A stretch of 64,000 nt of DNA from Prauserella marina (GTDB lineage: Bacteria > Actinomycetota > Actinomycetes > Mycobacteriales > Pseudonocardiaceae), in NCBI RefSeq assembly GCF_002240355.1, contig NZ_CP016353.1, positions 4,999,001 through 5,063,000 on the forward strand, read 5' to 3'. Positions 43,830 through 52,259 of this stretch are shown here, piece by piece. Every line of letters begins with the position of its first letter. The stretch's first letter is position 1. The notes beneath the pieces are model-generated. The model worked only from the letters and a program-made list of their open reading frames with translations. It was not told the origin of the DNA and did no database searches. Both the position numbers and the translations under genes were made by a program.

Positions 43830-44960
43830 TCAAACAGTCGTGAACAGACCTTCAACCGCCTTGATCACGGTCATCCGGTCGTCTTCGGAGAGTCCCGGCG
43901 AACTGGGAATGGAGATTCCCCTCGCGTAGATCCGTTCGGCTACTTCCCCTCCGAGCCGTTCAACGCCTCGGTAGGGGGCCTGCCGATGCAACGGCGGCCA
44001 TAACCGACGCGCCCGCACGCCCGCCGCTTCGAGTTCGGCCACCGCGTCCACGGGTTCGACGGACTCGGGCAGCAGCACGGAATAGAGCCAGTACGAGGGC
44101 TCGGCCCACGGCGCGTGCGGCGGCAGTGTCAACGGCAGCGCGGCAAACCGATCGGCGTAAGTCGCGGCCCCCGCTCGCTTTGCCGCGAGAATGGCGGGTA
44201 GCTGTTCAAGTTGAGCAACCCCGACCGCCGCATTGAGGTTGGTCATCCGGTAGTTGTAGCCGACGGTGTCGTGGAGGTAGCCGCCTTCCCCAGCCTTCGC
44301 CTGGTTGATGAGATGGCGTGCCTGTTCGGCTTTCTCCGCCTCTGGCGAGACGATCATCCCGCCGCCCCCGGTCGTGATTATCTTGTTGCCGTTGAAGGAA
44401 AAGCAGCCGAAGTCGCCGACCGTACCGACCTGTCCGCCACCGGAATCGCCATCGTTCCAGGCCGAACCGAGCGCTTCCGCCGCGTCCTCGACGACGCGGA
44501 TGCCGAACCGCTCTTTGAGCCTCAGCAGCGGCTCCAGGAACGCCGGATGCCCCAGCACATGCACGACCTCGACGATGTCGGGTATTCGCTCACCCACGCG
44601 CGCCCTGCGTACCACCTCGTCGTGGAGTCGTTCGGTGTCCATGTTCCAGCTCGCGGACTCACTGTCCACAAACAATAGGTCCGCACCGGTGTAGGTGGCG
44701 GCGTTGGCCGAGGCTATGAAGGTGAAGTCCGATACCGCGACCAACGTGCCGGGACGTGCTCCGGACAGCCTCAGCGCCACGTGCAGAGCCGCTGTTCCGG
44801 TCCCACAGGCCACCGCGTGAGGAGAACCCAATGCATGCCCGAATTCGCGTTCGAATCTGCCGACGAAGGGACCGACCGCCGAGACATATCCCGTTTCAAT
44901 GCATTCCAGCAGATACCGCGCCTCGTTTCCGGGAAACCGGGGATCGACGAGCGGGATCAC
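43830..44960 (-). CDS. LegC-like DegT/DnrJ/EryC1 sugar aminotransferase
   Basis: A 376-residue PLP aminotransferase that would aminate C4 of a 4-keto-6-deoxy sugar nucleotide. Family blocks are YVSAVGPFVGRFEREFGHAL, ACGTGTAALHVALRLSG, VVEDAAEALGSAW, and FSFNGNKIITTGGGGMIVS with the PLP lysine. The GNKIITTGGGG block is typical of the LegC/PglE branch. The GTG at 44960 overlaps the LegB-like stop as GTGA, with GAGG eight bases upstream. Substrate by context is the 4-keto product of the LegB-like dehydratase (inference). Confidence 0.92.
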   Translation of the reverse strand: MIPLVDPRFPGNEARYLLECIETGYVSAVGPFVGRFEREFGHALGSPHAVACGTGTAALHVALRLSGARPGTLVAVSDFTFIASANAATYTGADLLFVDSESASWNMDTERLHDEVVRRARVGERIPDIVEVVHVLGHPAFLEPLLRLKERFGIRVVEDAAEALGSAWNDGDSGGGQVGTVGDFGCFSFNGNKIITTGGGGMIVSPEAEKAEQARHLINQAKAGEGGYLHDTVGYNYRMTNLNAAVGVAQLEQLPAILAAKRAGAATYADRFAALPLTLPPHAPWAEPSYWLYSVLLPESVEPVDAVAELEAAGVRARRLWPPLHRQAPYRGVERLGGEVAERIYARGISIPSSPGLSEDDRMTVIKAVEGLFTTV

Positions 44961-45952
44961 CGGTGATACCTCGTGACCCGTCGACCGTCGACTCTCGGCG
45001 CCAGCCACTTGACCGTCTCGGCCAGGCCGTCCGAAAGGGACCGTGTCGGATGCCAGCCGAGCCGTTCCGCGGCCAGCGCCGGTTCGGAAAGCAGCGTAAG
45101 GACTTCGCTTGCCTCCGGGCGCACGCGTTGCCGGTCCACGATCGCCGTCGCCTCGCTCTTGGTCACGTCGCGGCACAGGTCGAAGAGCTCCCCGATCGAA
45201 TGGGCTTGTCCCGTCCCCAGCTGGACGAGGCTGCCTGCGGGGAGGGGAGCACAGGCCATCCTGACGAAGCCATCCACCGTGTCCGAGACAAAGGTGAAGT
45301 CCCTTTGCGGAGAAAGGCTTCCCAGCTCGACCTCGTCCACTCCGGACAGTAATTGTCCCAGGATCGTGGGAATGACGGCACGAGCAGACTGTCGAGGGCC
45401 GTAGGTGTTGAACGGACGAAGTGTCACGACCTGGGTTTCGAATGAACGGGCGTACGCTTCGCAGAACTGATCGGCTGCGATTTTCGAGGCCGCGTACGGC
45501 GATTGCCCGCAGAGCGGATGTGTTTCCCTGATCGGTACGCTCTCGGGCGTACCGTACACCTCGCTCGTCGAGGTGTGGATCATCCGTATCTCGTCCGCGT
45601 CCCGCACCGCCTCCAGCACGTTGAGCGTTCCGACCACATTGGTGTCCACGAAAGACTCTGGTGCCTGATAGCTGTACGGGATCGCAATCAGCGCGGCGAG
45701 ATGGAACACGATGTCCATCCCCGAAACGATGTCCCTGACCGTGCGCCCGTCCCGGATGTCTCCGAGCCGCAGGTCGAGGCTGTCCAACCGGTCCGGATCG
45801 AGATCCTCCAGCCAACCGTGATTGCCATTGGAGTTGTAGAGGCAGAAGGCACGTACCTCAGCCCCTTCGTCCAGCAAGCGTTCGACGAGATGGCTGCCGA
45901 TGAAACCGTCGGCACCCGTCACCAATACCCGCTTACCCGCGAGTTTCTCCAC
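44957..45952 (-). CDS. LegB-like NAD-dependent sugar-nucleotide 4,6-dehydratase
   Basis: A 331-residue extended SDR. The Rossmann motif is VLVTGADGFIGSHLVERLLD. Then come HTSTSEVYGTPESVPIRETH, the catalytic SPYAASKIAADQFCEAYA and RDFTFVSDTVDGFVRMA. These match the LegB branch, which removes water from an N-acetylglucosamine nucleotide to give the 4-keto-6-deoxy sugar. The GTG at 45952 follows GGAGGAG with five bases between. It lies between the NeuD-like and LegC-like genes, in the order expected for diacetamido-trideoxyhexose synthesis. Confidence 0.92.
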   Translation of the reverse strand: MEKLAGKRVLVTGADGFIGSHLVERLLDEGAEVRAFCLYNSNGNHGWLEDLDPDRLDSLDLRLGDIRDGRTVRDIVSGMDIVFHLAALIAIPYSYQAPESFVDTNVVGTLNVLEAVRDADEIRMIHTSTSEVYGTPESVPIRETHPLCGQSPYAASKIAADQFCEAYARSFETQVVTLRPFNTYGPRQSARAVIPTILGQLLSGVDEVELGSLSPQRDFTFVSDTVDGFVRMACAPLPAGSLVQLGTGQAHSIGELFDLCRDVTKSEATAIVDRQRVRPEASEVLTLLSEPALAAERLGWHPTRSLSDGLAETVKWLAPRVDGRRVTRYHR

Positions 45953-45965
45953 ATCGACTCCTCCG

Positions 45966-46616
45966 CTACCGAGGGTTCTCACCCGTGGCCGATCCCAGTT
46001 CTCTCGCCGGTACGCCGACGACACACGTGTCCGGAGGAACGTCACGGGTGACGACGGCTCCCGCGCCGACGACCGCCCTGTCCCCTACCCTGACGTCACC
46101 CATGACGATCGATCCCATGCCGAACATGACTTCTCTTCCGATGCGCGACCGAGCGCCGATCATGACGTTTCCCGCGATGGCCGTGTGATCGCCGACGACA
46201 CAGTCGTGCCCGACGATCGCGTTGATATTGACGACCACATGACTTCCGACGACGGCTCCGTACTGGATGTGCGAGCACTCCGCTACCAGCGAGCCCGGTC
46301 CGACGACCGCACGCCGGTCCACCCACGCCGCGGAGTGGATCAAGCGAGCGGGTTCCAATCCCGCCGCATCCGCCGTCGCCGCAAGCTTGCCCCGGAGTTC
46401 CGGTGCGCCGACACCGATCAGGTACGCGGCGTCGATTCCGGCGAGGACCTCATCGCCCCCGAGTACCGTGACCCCCTCGACCTCGGGGGCATCGTCGTTC
46501 GCGACGAACCCCAGAAGTTCGTAGCTTCCCGGCGCGTTCTCCGCGTCCTCAATGAGCCCGATGATCTGCCTGGCGAACTCTCCCGCGCCGAGCACCACCA
46601 GGCGCTGCACATTCAT
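45966..46616 (-). CDS. NeuD/PglD-type hexapeptide acyltransferase
   Basis: A 216-residue sugar O/N-acyltransferase. The N-terminal Rossmann-like half reads RLVVLGAGEFARQIIGLIED. The left-handed beta-helix contains NINAIVGHDCVVGDHTAIAG, whose His is the catalytic base, and ends VPPDTCVVGVPARELGS. It would acylate the 4-amino group made by the LegC-like enzyme, using acetyl-CoA or, given the ketosynthase and hydroxyacyl dehydrogenase nearby, perhaps a longer acyl group (inference). The ATG at 46616 follows AAAGG. Confidence 0.91.
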   Translation of the reverse strand: MNVQRLVVLGAGEFARQIIGLIEDAENAPGSYELLGFVANDDAPEVEGVTVLGGDEVLAGIDAAYLIGVGAPELRGKLAATADAAGLEPARLIHSAAWVDRRAVVGPGSLVAECSHIQYGAVVGSHVVVNINAIVGHDCVVGDHTAIAGNVMIGARSRIGREVMFGMGSIVMGDVRVGDRAVVGAGAVVTRDVPPDTCVVGVPARELGSATGENPR

Positions 46617-46654
46617 TCGGCCGCCTTTCGTCGTTGCTGATCCGGATTCCATCG

Positions 46655-49066
46655 CTACCTCGTACGCATTCGCCAGTTGCTCCGCGACCTCGGCATGATG
46701 TCGTCGCCCTCGTTGTCGTGCGCGAGGTGGACCGAGAACAGATTCACCGTCGCGGGCTCGGTCAGCGCATGGGAGAGCACGTCCGCGTCGACGGTCCTGA
46801 TCGCCTCGTGCCGGATCGTCGTGCCTCCCCACACCTGTTGCCATGGGGGTTCGACGAACGAGAGAAGCGACATCTGGGCGTCGGCCGTCGCCGCGTGCTG
46901 TAGTTCGCGGTAAGACCGGATGATGGAGAAGGCGCCGTTGAGCAGGAAGAAGATGCTCACGTTCGCGGTGATCCGGCCGGATTCGAACCGCAGTTGCTGC
47001 GCGAGGCTCGGCAGGAACGAGGGGACCAACCTCGCCGCCCCGTCTCCGATGAACCCGAGAATGTTCTCCGGTCCGCTCAACGCCACCGTGGGGATCGCGA
47101 GCAGCGCGTCGCCCATCAAGGCTCTTCCGTACCAGCCCGAGAACCCTGGTCCTGTGCGCGGCAGGTTGCGAACCGCGGAGATACCGCCTCGGCCCACGTC
47201 GTAGAACCCGGTGTAGGAATAACCTTGCCGCTCCACCAGGTCTCCGATGACGGAACGCAGCCTCGTGAAGAAGTGCTCGTGACTCATCGGTATCGAGGGA
47301 ACCCTCGCCAACGGGTCGCCCTCGGCTCTTCGCGCCCGTTCCGCCGCTGCCGCACGATGCCGGAGGACATGTGGATCGGGGTTGATTCGCTCCGAGAGGC
47401 GCCGCAGGAACGACGACAGTCGTTCGGTGACGGCGACATCGGTGAACGGCGAGACATGACCGGGAGTGTCGGTGAGCTGGACCACCCTGACCTCGTCGTG
47501 CAAAGCTTTGTCACTGAACGGGGTCGAGAGATCGGGGACCTTGCTCTTGAGGAAGAAGAGGGCGTGCTCGTCATAGGGCAGCAGGCGCCCGTCCGGATGC
47601 AGCAGCCGCCACACCGAGGTCGAGCAGCCGTACACGCTCATGGTTCCGAGGAACTCGTCGACGATGCCGCCGCGGTGGTATCTGGCCACGGTTCCCGGTC
47701 TTGCCAGCGAATCGACCAGCGCGATGCCGGTTCGTGCCGCGAGGTCGTAGACGAGTTCCCTTTCCTCCTCGTCGAGTTTTCCGCATTGGCAGACGATGAC
47801 GCTCTGCTGGTTGTTGAGGATGTCGGCGACGGTGTCGACAGTGTCCTCGTCGACGGTGGGAGTCGAGACCTCCCGCCCTGCCGGCAGGTGGACCTCACCG
47901 CCGGTATGCCGCAACACTGAAGGCGAGGCGAGCAGCACGACAGGCCCTCGTCGCTCGTGATACGCGGCGAACGCCGAAGCAAGGTCCTCGTCGATGCGGT
48001 CGGGATCGGTCAGGTGAAAACACGGAACACCGTAGGCGTCGAGGACGGCCTTGCCGTTCTCGTGATCGTGAACGGTGCCCTGGAAAGGCTGCCAGGTGCC
48101 GGGTTCGGTCTCCCCGAACACGATGAAACCACGTGACTGGGAATCACGCAGGTTCGCCAACGTGCCCCTGAGTTCATCCACCATCCCGGCGGTGACGACG
48201 ATCAGATACGGAGCGTCGTACAGTTGCCAACGCGCGAGGGCACCGCAGGCGAGGCTGTGCTCGCTGGGTCCGCGAAGCACCGGGTTTCCGCTCGCTCTCG
48301 CGATGGAAGCGGCATCCTGGATGAGCTTCGAGACGATGGAGCCGGTGAAGAAATGGAGCGCCCACGCGGTGCCTGCTTGCGCCGTGAGAAATCCGGTCAG
48401 CGCGGCCGCCATGGTGGCGGGCGGATCGCTTTCGGTCACCATCGCCTTCGGGTTGACATGCCGCGCCTGCACCAGGTCGGTGAACGAGCAGATTGTCTCC
48501 GCCGCGAGTACCCATTGCTCCGCCGGTGTCTCCCTGGCATTGCCGACGGTGCGCGCGTAGACGCGATCAACGCCTAGCTTGTCGTAAACGACAACGGAGT
48601 ACGGCGAAACACTGACTCCGAGCCGGTCCCGAATTCCGCGCACGACCTCCTGAACCCGGTCGAGCCGTTCCTCCGGGTCCGCACCCCGCACGGTCCTCGT
48701 CGCCTCGACGAGGAACAACACGGTGGGCCCCGAGGTCCATGGCCTCCGGCCTTCTTCCCGTGCCTCCTCGGGCGGCGGGACGACCCGGGCCAGTCGTGCC
48801 TCGAGTTCTTCGAGGCGGGGCGCCTCGATCACCTCGATACCGGTCTCAGGGGAAAGGTTGTCGTCGAGGAAGGCACTCGCGGATTCGGTGAGTTCGTGGC
48901 ACACATCCGGCCACGAATCGCCGGGCGGTGAGGGTGTGACCGCCGCACCGCCGACCCGCACCTGTCTGCCCAGTGCGGCGAGCGCGCTCTCGACGGTGTC
49001 GAGGAAGAACGAACTGTCGCTGACGGCCGCGACCAGAACGGGCCGGTCGCGTCGGGGAGCTTGCAT
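46655..49066 (-). CDS. Large unusual thiamine-diphosphate-dependent enzyme
   Basis: About 803 residues. The first 190 or so are not recognised (VAAVSDSSFFLDTVESALAA...). A ThDP pyrimidine-binding-like domain follows, with GPSEHSLACGALARWQLYDA, whose Glu would activate the cofactor. A middle domain comes next (CQCGKLDEEERELVYDLAAR). The C-terminal ThDP-diphosphate domain has NILGFIGDGAARLVPSFLPS and FFLLNGAFSIIRSYREL, a GDG...N motif with NG in place of NN. It resembles acetolactate synthase and 2-oxoacid decarboxylases only in outline, and I see no clear FAD site. By context it could add a two-carbon or acyl unit to a sugar intermediate. ATG at 49066 (behind GAGG) or 49078. Confidence 0.75.
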   Translation of the reverse strand: MQAPRRDRPVLVAAVSDSSFFLDTVESALAALGRQVRVGGAAVTPSPPGDSWPDVCHELTESASAFLDDNLSPETGIEVIEAPRLEELEARLARVVPPPEEAREEGRRPWTSGPTVLFLVEATRTVRGADPEERLDRVQEVVRGIRDRLGVSVSPYSVVVYDKLGVDRVYARTVGNARETPAEQWVLAAETICSFTDLVQARHVNPKAMVTESDPPATMAAALTGFLTAQAGTAWALHFFTGSIVSKLIQDAASIARASGNPVLRGPSEHSLACGALARWQLYDAPYLIVVTAGMVDELRGTLANLRDSQSRGFIVFGETEPGTWQPFQGTVHDHENGKAVLDAYGVPCFHLTDPDRIDEDLASAFAAYHERRGPVVLLASPSVLRHTGGEVHLPAGREVSTPTVDEDTVDTVADILNNQQSVIVCQCGKLDEEERELVYDLAARTGIALVDSLARPGTVARYHRGGIVDEFLGTMSVYGCSTSVWRLLHPDGRLLPYDEHALFFLKSKVPDLSTPFSDKALHDEVRVVQLTDTPGHVSPFTDVAVTERLSSFLRRLSERINPDPHVLRHRAAAAERARRAEGDPLARVPSIPMSHEHFFTRLRSVIGDLVERQGYSYTGFYDVGRGGISAVRNLPRTGPGFSGWYGRALMGDALLAIPTVALSGPENILGFIGDGAARLVPSFLPSLAQQLRFESGRITANVSIFFLLNGAFSIIRSYRELQHAATADAQMSLLSFVEPPWQQVWGGTTIRHEAIRTVDADVLSHALTEPATVNLFSVHLAHDNEGDDIMPRSRSNWRMRTR

Positions 49067-49094
49067 CGATGTCCTCATCTCTCGAAGCGATCGG

Positions 49095-49961
49095 TCAACG
49101 CGCGTACTCGTGGAATCCGCGCCCGGTCTTCTTGCCGAGCAAGCCCGCGTCGACCATGCGCAACAGCAACGGCGGCGGGGAATAGTGCGGTTCTCTGAAC
49201 TCGGCGTGCAGCGACTCGGCGACGGCGTTGATCACGTCAAGTCCGATCATGTCGACCAGCCGCAGTGGCCCCATCGGATGGGCACAGCCCAGCCGCATCC
49301 CGCTGTCGATGTCCTCAGCCGACGCGAATCCGGACTCCAGCATCCTGATCGCGGACAACAGATACGGGATGAGCAGCGCGTTGACCATGAAGCCCGCCCT
49401 GTCCGGTGAACGCACCACCTGCTTGCCCAGCTTCTCGGTCACGAACGACGCGATCCTCGTGACCGTGTCCTCCTCGGTGAGCAGAGAGGGAACGATCTCG
49501 ACCAGCGGCAGTACCGGGGCCGGGTTGAAGAAATGGGTTCCGACGACGTGGCCTGCCCGTTCCGTCGCCCTGCCGAGCTTCATGATCGGTGTCGCGGAGG
49601 TGTTCGTCGCGAGGATCGCCCTTTGGTCGTCGACCACTTTGTCCAGTGCTCTGAAGACCTGTACCTTGACGGCCTCGTCCTCCAGCACCGACTCGATGAC
49701 GATCTGCCGGTCGGCAAGTGCGTCGAGATCCGCGGTGAACGACAAGCGCTCCAGCGCGCCGTCGCGGTCCTGCTCGGTCAGCTTTCCCTTGCGCAGCGCG
49801 TGATCGAGTGATCTCACGATTCGTGCCCGGCCGCGTTCGGCCGACGCGGGGGAGGTCACGCACACCACGACATCCAGTCCGGCGAGCGCGCAGATCTCGG
49901 CGATGCCTGCGCCCATCGTTCCGCAGCCGACAAGCCCAACCCTTTCCGGTGCCGCGCTCAC
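49095..49961 (-). CDS. 3-hydroxyacyl-CoA dehydrogenase (FadB2/Hbd-like)
   Basis: A 288-residue NAD(P)-dependent enzyme interconverting 3-oxoacyl and 3-hydroxyacyl thioesters. The cofactor loop is VGLVGCGTMGAGIAEICALA, the catalytic His-Glu block is VVGTHFFNPAPVLPLVEIVP, and the C-terminal domain has GCAHPMGPLRLVDMIGLDVI. It is of single-domain length, like 3-hydroxybutyryl-CoA dehydrogenase. The GTG at 49961 overlaps the ketosynthase stop as GTGA. Directly after a KAS III gene in a sugar operon, it may reduce an acetoacetyl-type product to a 3-hydroxyacyl donor (inference). Confidence 0.92.
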   Translation of the reverse strand: MSAAPERVGLVGCGTMGAGIAEICALAGLDVVVCVTSPASAERGRARIVRSLDHALRKGKLTEQDRDGALERLSFTADLDALADRQIVIESVLEDEAVKVQVFRALDKVVDDQRAILATNTSATPIMKLGRATERAGHVVGTHFFNPAPVLPLVEIVPSLLTEEDTVTRIASFVTEKLGKQVVRSPDRAGFMVNALLIPYLLSAIRMLESGFASAEDIDSGMRLGCAHPMGPLRLVDMIGLDVINAVAESLHAEFREPHYSPPPLLLRMVDAGLLGKKTGRGFHEYAR

Positions 49962-50971
49962 GCCGACCACCGCAGCAGGCACGAGCCGATCGACATGCCA
50001 CCGCCGAACGCTGCGAGCAGTACCAGTTCACCGTCGGCGAGTTCGCCCGCGCGGTTCGCCTCGTCGAGAGTCACCGGTATGCAGGCACTACCGACGTTGC
50101 CGTAGCGTTCGAGCGATCGATGCGTTGTCGCGTTGGGCATCGCCAGCCTCTCCACGAGCTCGGCGAGCAGATTTCCGTTGGGCTGATGCGGGACGATGTG
50201 GTCGATCTGCTCACCCGTGGCCCCCGCCTGGTGCAGCAGATCCGCCACCGCGAGTGGCACCTGGTCGAGTACGAATTCGGAGACCCGCCTTCCGCGCATC
50301 GTGAAGTAGTGGGCCCCCGCGTCCACGGTCTCGTGCGACGTCGGCAGCCTGCTGCCCCCCGCGGCGACCTTGATCAGTTCGTTGGCGTCACCGCGCATGC
50401 GCAGGCGAGCGTCGACGATTCCGTACGACATCGGTGCGGGGCCGAGCACGACGGCACCCGCGCCGTCACCGAGCAGGACCGAGGTCGCCCTGTCGTCGTA
50501 GTTGAGGATGCGCGAGTAGACGTCGGCTCCGATGACGAGCGCATACGTTCCCGGATTCATGAGCAGCAGCGCTCTGGTCAGTTCGAGTCCGTACACGAAT
50601 CCGCTGCACACGACGTTGATGTCGAAGCAGGCCGCGTCGTAGGCGCCGAGCTCGTGTTGCACCAGCGCGGAGGTTGGCGGCTGCGGCGAGTCCGGAGTGG
50701 ACGTCGCGACGACCAGGTAGCTCAATCGATCCGCTCCGATTCCGGCCTGGTCGAGAGCCGATTCGGCGGCCAGAGTCGCGAGATCCGACGTCGCCTCAGT
50801 CGGAGCCGCGTAGCGCCTGGCCCGGATCCGGGTCTTGCGCTCGATCCATTCCGCCGTCACTCCCGCTCTCTCGGCGACCCAATCGTTGGACACCTCGTCC
50901 TTCGGCAGGTACGAACCGGTTCCGAGAACCCCGACGGACTGCCTGGTGTTCCTGTTCTCCTGTGTACTCAC
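49958..50971 (-). CDS. 3-oxoacyl-ACP synthase III (KAS III) family protein
   Basis: A 337-residue FabH-type condensing enzyme with the full triad: Cys in FDINVVCSGFVYGLELTRAL, His in HIVPHQPNGNLL and Asn in RYGNVGSACIPVTL. It begins SVGVLGTGSYLPKDEVSNDW. Such enzymes join an acyl-CoA to malonyl-ACP, and some relatives in secondary metabolism act instead as acyltransferases, including onto sugars. The GTG at 50971 overlaps the nucleotidyltransferase stop, and GAGAGGAC lies upstream. Its presence inside a sugar-nucleotide operon, with no other fatty-acid gene except the hydroxyacyl dehydrogenase, is unusual. Confidence 0.92.
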   Translation of the reverse strand: MSTQENRNTRQSVGVLGTGSYLPKDEVSNDWVAERAGVTAEWIERKTRIRARRYAAPTEATSDLATLAAESALDQAGIGADRLSYLVVATSTPDSPQPPTSALVQHELGAYDAACFDINVVCSGFVYGLELTRALLLMNPGTYALVIGADVYSRILNYDDRATSVLLGDGAGAVVLGPAPMSYGIVDARLRMRGDANELIKVAAGGSRLPTSHETVDAGAHYFTMRGRRVSEFVLDQVPLAVADLLHQAGATGEQIDHIVPHQPNGNLLAELVERLAMPNATTHRSLERYGNVGSACIPVTLDEANRAGELADGELVLLAAFGGGMSIGSCLLRWSA

Positions 50972-52014
50972 ACCTGTCCTCTCGCTTGAGCCAATTCGTT
51001 GGGCCTGCCGATGTCCTGCCAGTGCTCGCGGAGTTTCCACAGCCCGACGGGCAGCCCCTCGGAAAGGCAGTCGTCGAACAGCGCTGTTATCGGGAACAGC
51101 TCGCCCGCGGGGATACGTGCGAGCAGACGTGGCTCCATGACGTAGATCCCCGCGTTGACCGGCCAGGACGAGGTCGGTTTTTCGACCATCCTGACCAGAT
51201 TTCCCGACTCGGATTCCAGTACTCCGAACGGAACCTGGTGCCGGTATTCGGTCATGGCGATGGTCGCGACGACCTCCCGGCTCGCGTGGGCATCCATCAG
51301 TTCGCCGACCGCGAACTCGGTGACCAGATCTCCGTTCATGACGAGCAACGGTTCGGTCGGTTCGTAGCCGAGTTCGCCGATCAGCCGCAGCGGACCGCCG
51401 GTTCCGAGCGGCAGCTCCGGATCCTCTCTGAGGTATTCGATCTCGCAGCCGAATCGTGCTCCGTCGTCGAAATGCTCTTCGATGATCTTGCTCAGATAGT
51501 TCACGGAAAGGAAGATCTTCTCGATTCCGGAGCCAACGAGATGGAGAACCAACCGTTCCAGAATTGGCCTGCCCGCGACCGGGAGCATCGGTTTCGGAAT
51601 GTGATCGGTCAGCGCACCGAGCCGCGTTCCCCTGCCGCCGGCCATGATCACGGCCCAGTTCTTCAGCCGGTTGATCCCCGACAGTTCCCGCTCGGCGTGA
51701 ACTCCGACAATCCTGCCATGTTCGTCGACAACCGGAATCTCGGACAGTTTGAGCGCGCGCATCAGATCCAGCACCTCGGCCCGCCCCTCCGTGGACTTGA
51801 CGGAGACGACCGGGGAATGCATCAGCGGGTAAGCCGGCGCACCGAGCGGGGTGCCTCGAAGCAGCGCGCGCGTGATGTCGACCTGGCTGACCGATCCGAG
51901 CAACCTGCCGCCGGCGTCGGCGACGAAGACACGTTCGACGCATTGCCCGTCAATTGTGGAAAGCGCTGATCTGACGGACGCTTCCCGACCGATCAGCAGG
52001 TCAGCGAAATGCAT
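50968..52014 (-). CDS. PtmE-like nucleotidyltransferase with paired CBS domains
   Basis: A 348-residue protein. Two CBS repeats (about residues 1-115; RVFVADAGGRLLGSVSQVDI, IPVVDEHGRIVGVHAERELS) precede a sugar-phosphate nucleotidyltransferase domain with IMAGGRGTRLGALTDHIPKP, MLPVAGRPILERLV and LLVMNGDLVTEF. This architecture is that of Campylobacter PtmE, which activates glucosamine-1-phosphate with GTP for legionaminic acid synthesis. It is the first gene of the operon, with AAAGGAGA before the ATG. It is divergent from the fused XRE regulator. Nucleotide and sugar specificity are inferred. Confidence 0.9.
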   Translation of the reverse strand: MHFADLLIGREASVRSALSTIDGQCVERVFVADAGGRLLGSVSQVDITRALLRGTPLGAPAYPLMHSPVVSVKSTEGRAEVLDLMRALKLSEIPVVDEHGRIVGVHAERELSGINRLKNWAVIMAGGRGTRLGALTDHIPKPMLPVAGRPILERLVLHLVGSGIEKIFLSVNYLSKIIEEHFDDGARFGCEIEYLREDPELPLGTGGPLRLIGELGYEPTEPLLVMNGDLVTEFAVGELMDAHASREVVATIAMTEYRHQVPFGVLESESGNLVRMVEKPTSSWPVNAGIYVMEPRLLARIPAGELFPITALFDDCLSEGLPVGLWKLREHWQDIGRPNELAQARGQV

Positions 52015-52259
52015 TGTTTCTCCTTTTGGCCGGCACCCGGGCCGTCGGCACGCTCGACGACAAGCCTTCGCCAGCGGCGGCGACAGCGGCCAGGGGTCGA
52101 GTTCAAGCCCATTGGCGGATTGACGAGATCGACCCGATCCAGAGCGGATTCGGTGCCCTGGTTCGCGAAATCGACAGCAACAGGGCGCGAAACGGACTGA
52201 CCGCGGTGTGCCGGACCGCTAGCGTCAAAGGTACGAAGCCCACGAAGGAGCGAGCGGTC

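Noticed and set aside
43830-52014. Complete legionaminic or sialic acid cluster
   Set aside because: No NeuB-type synthase or CMP-sugar synthetase could be found anywhere in the window.
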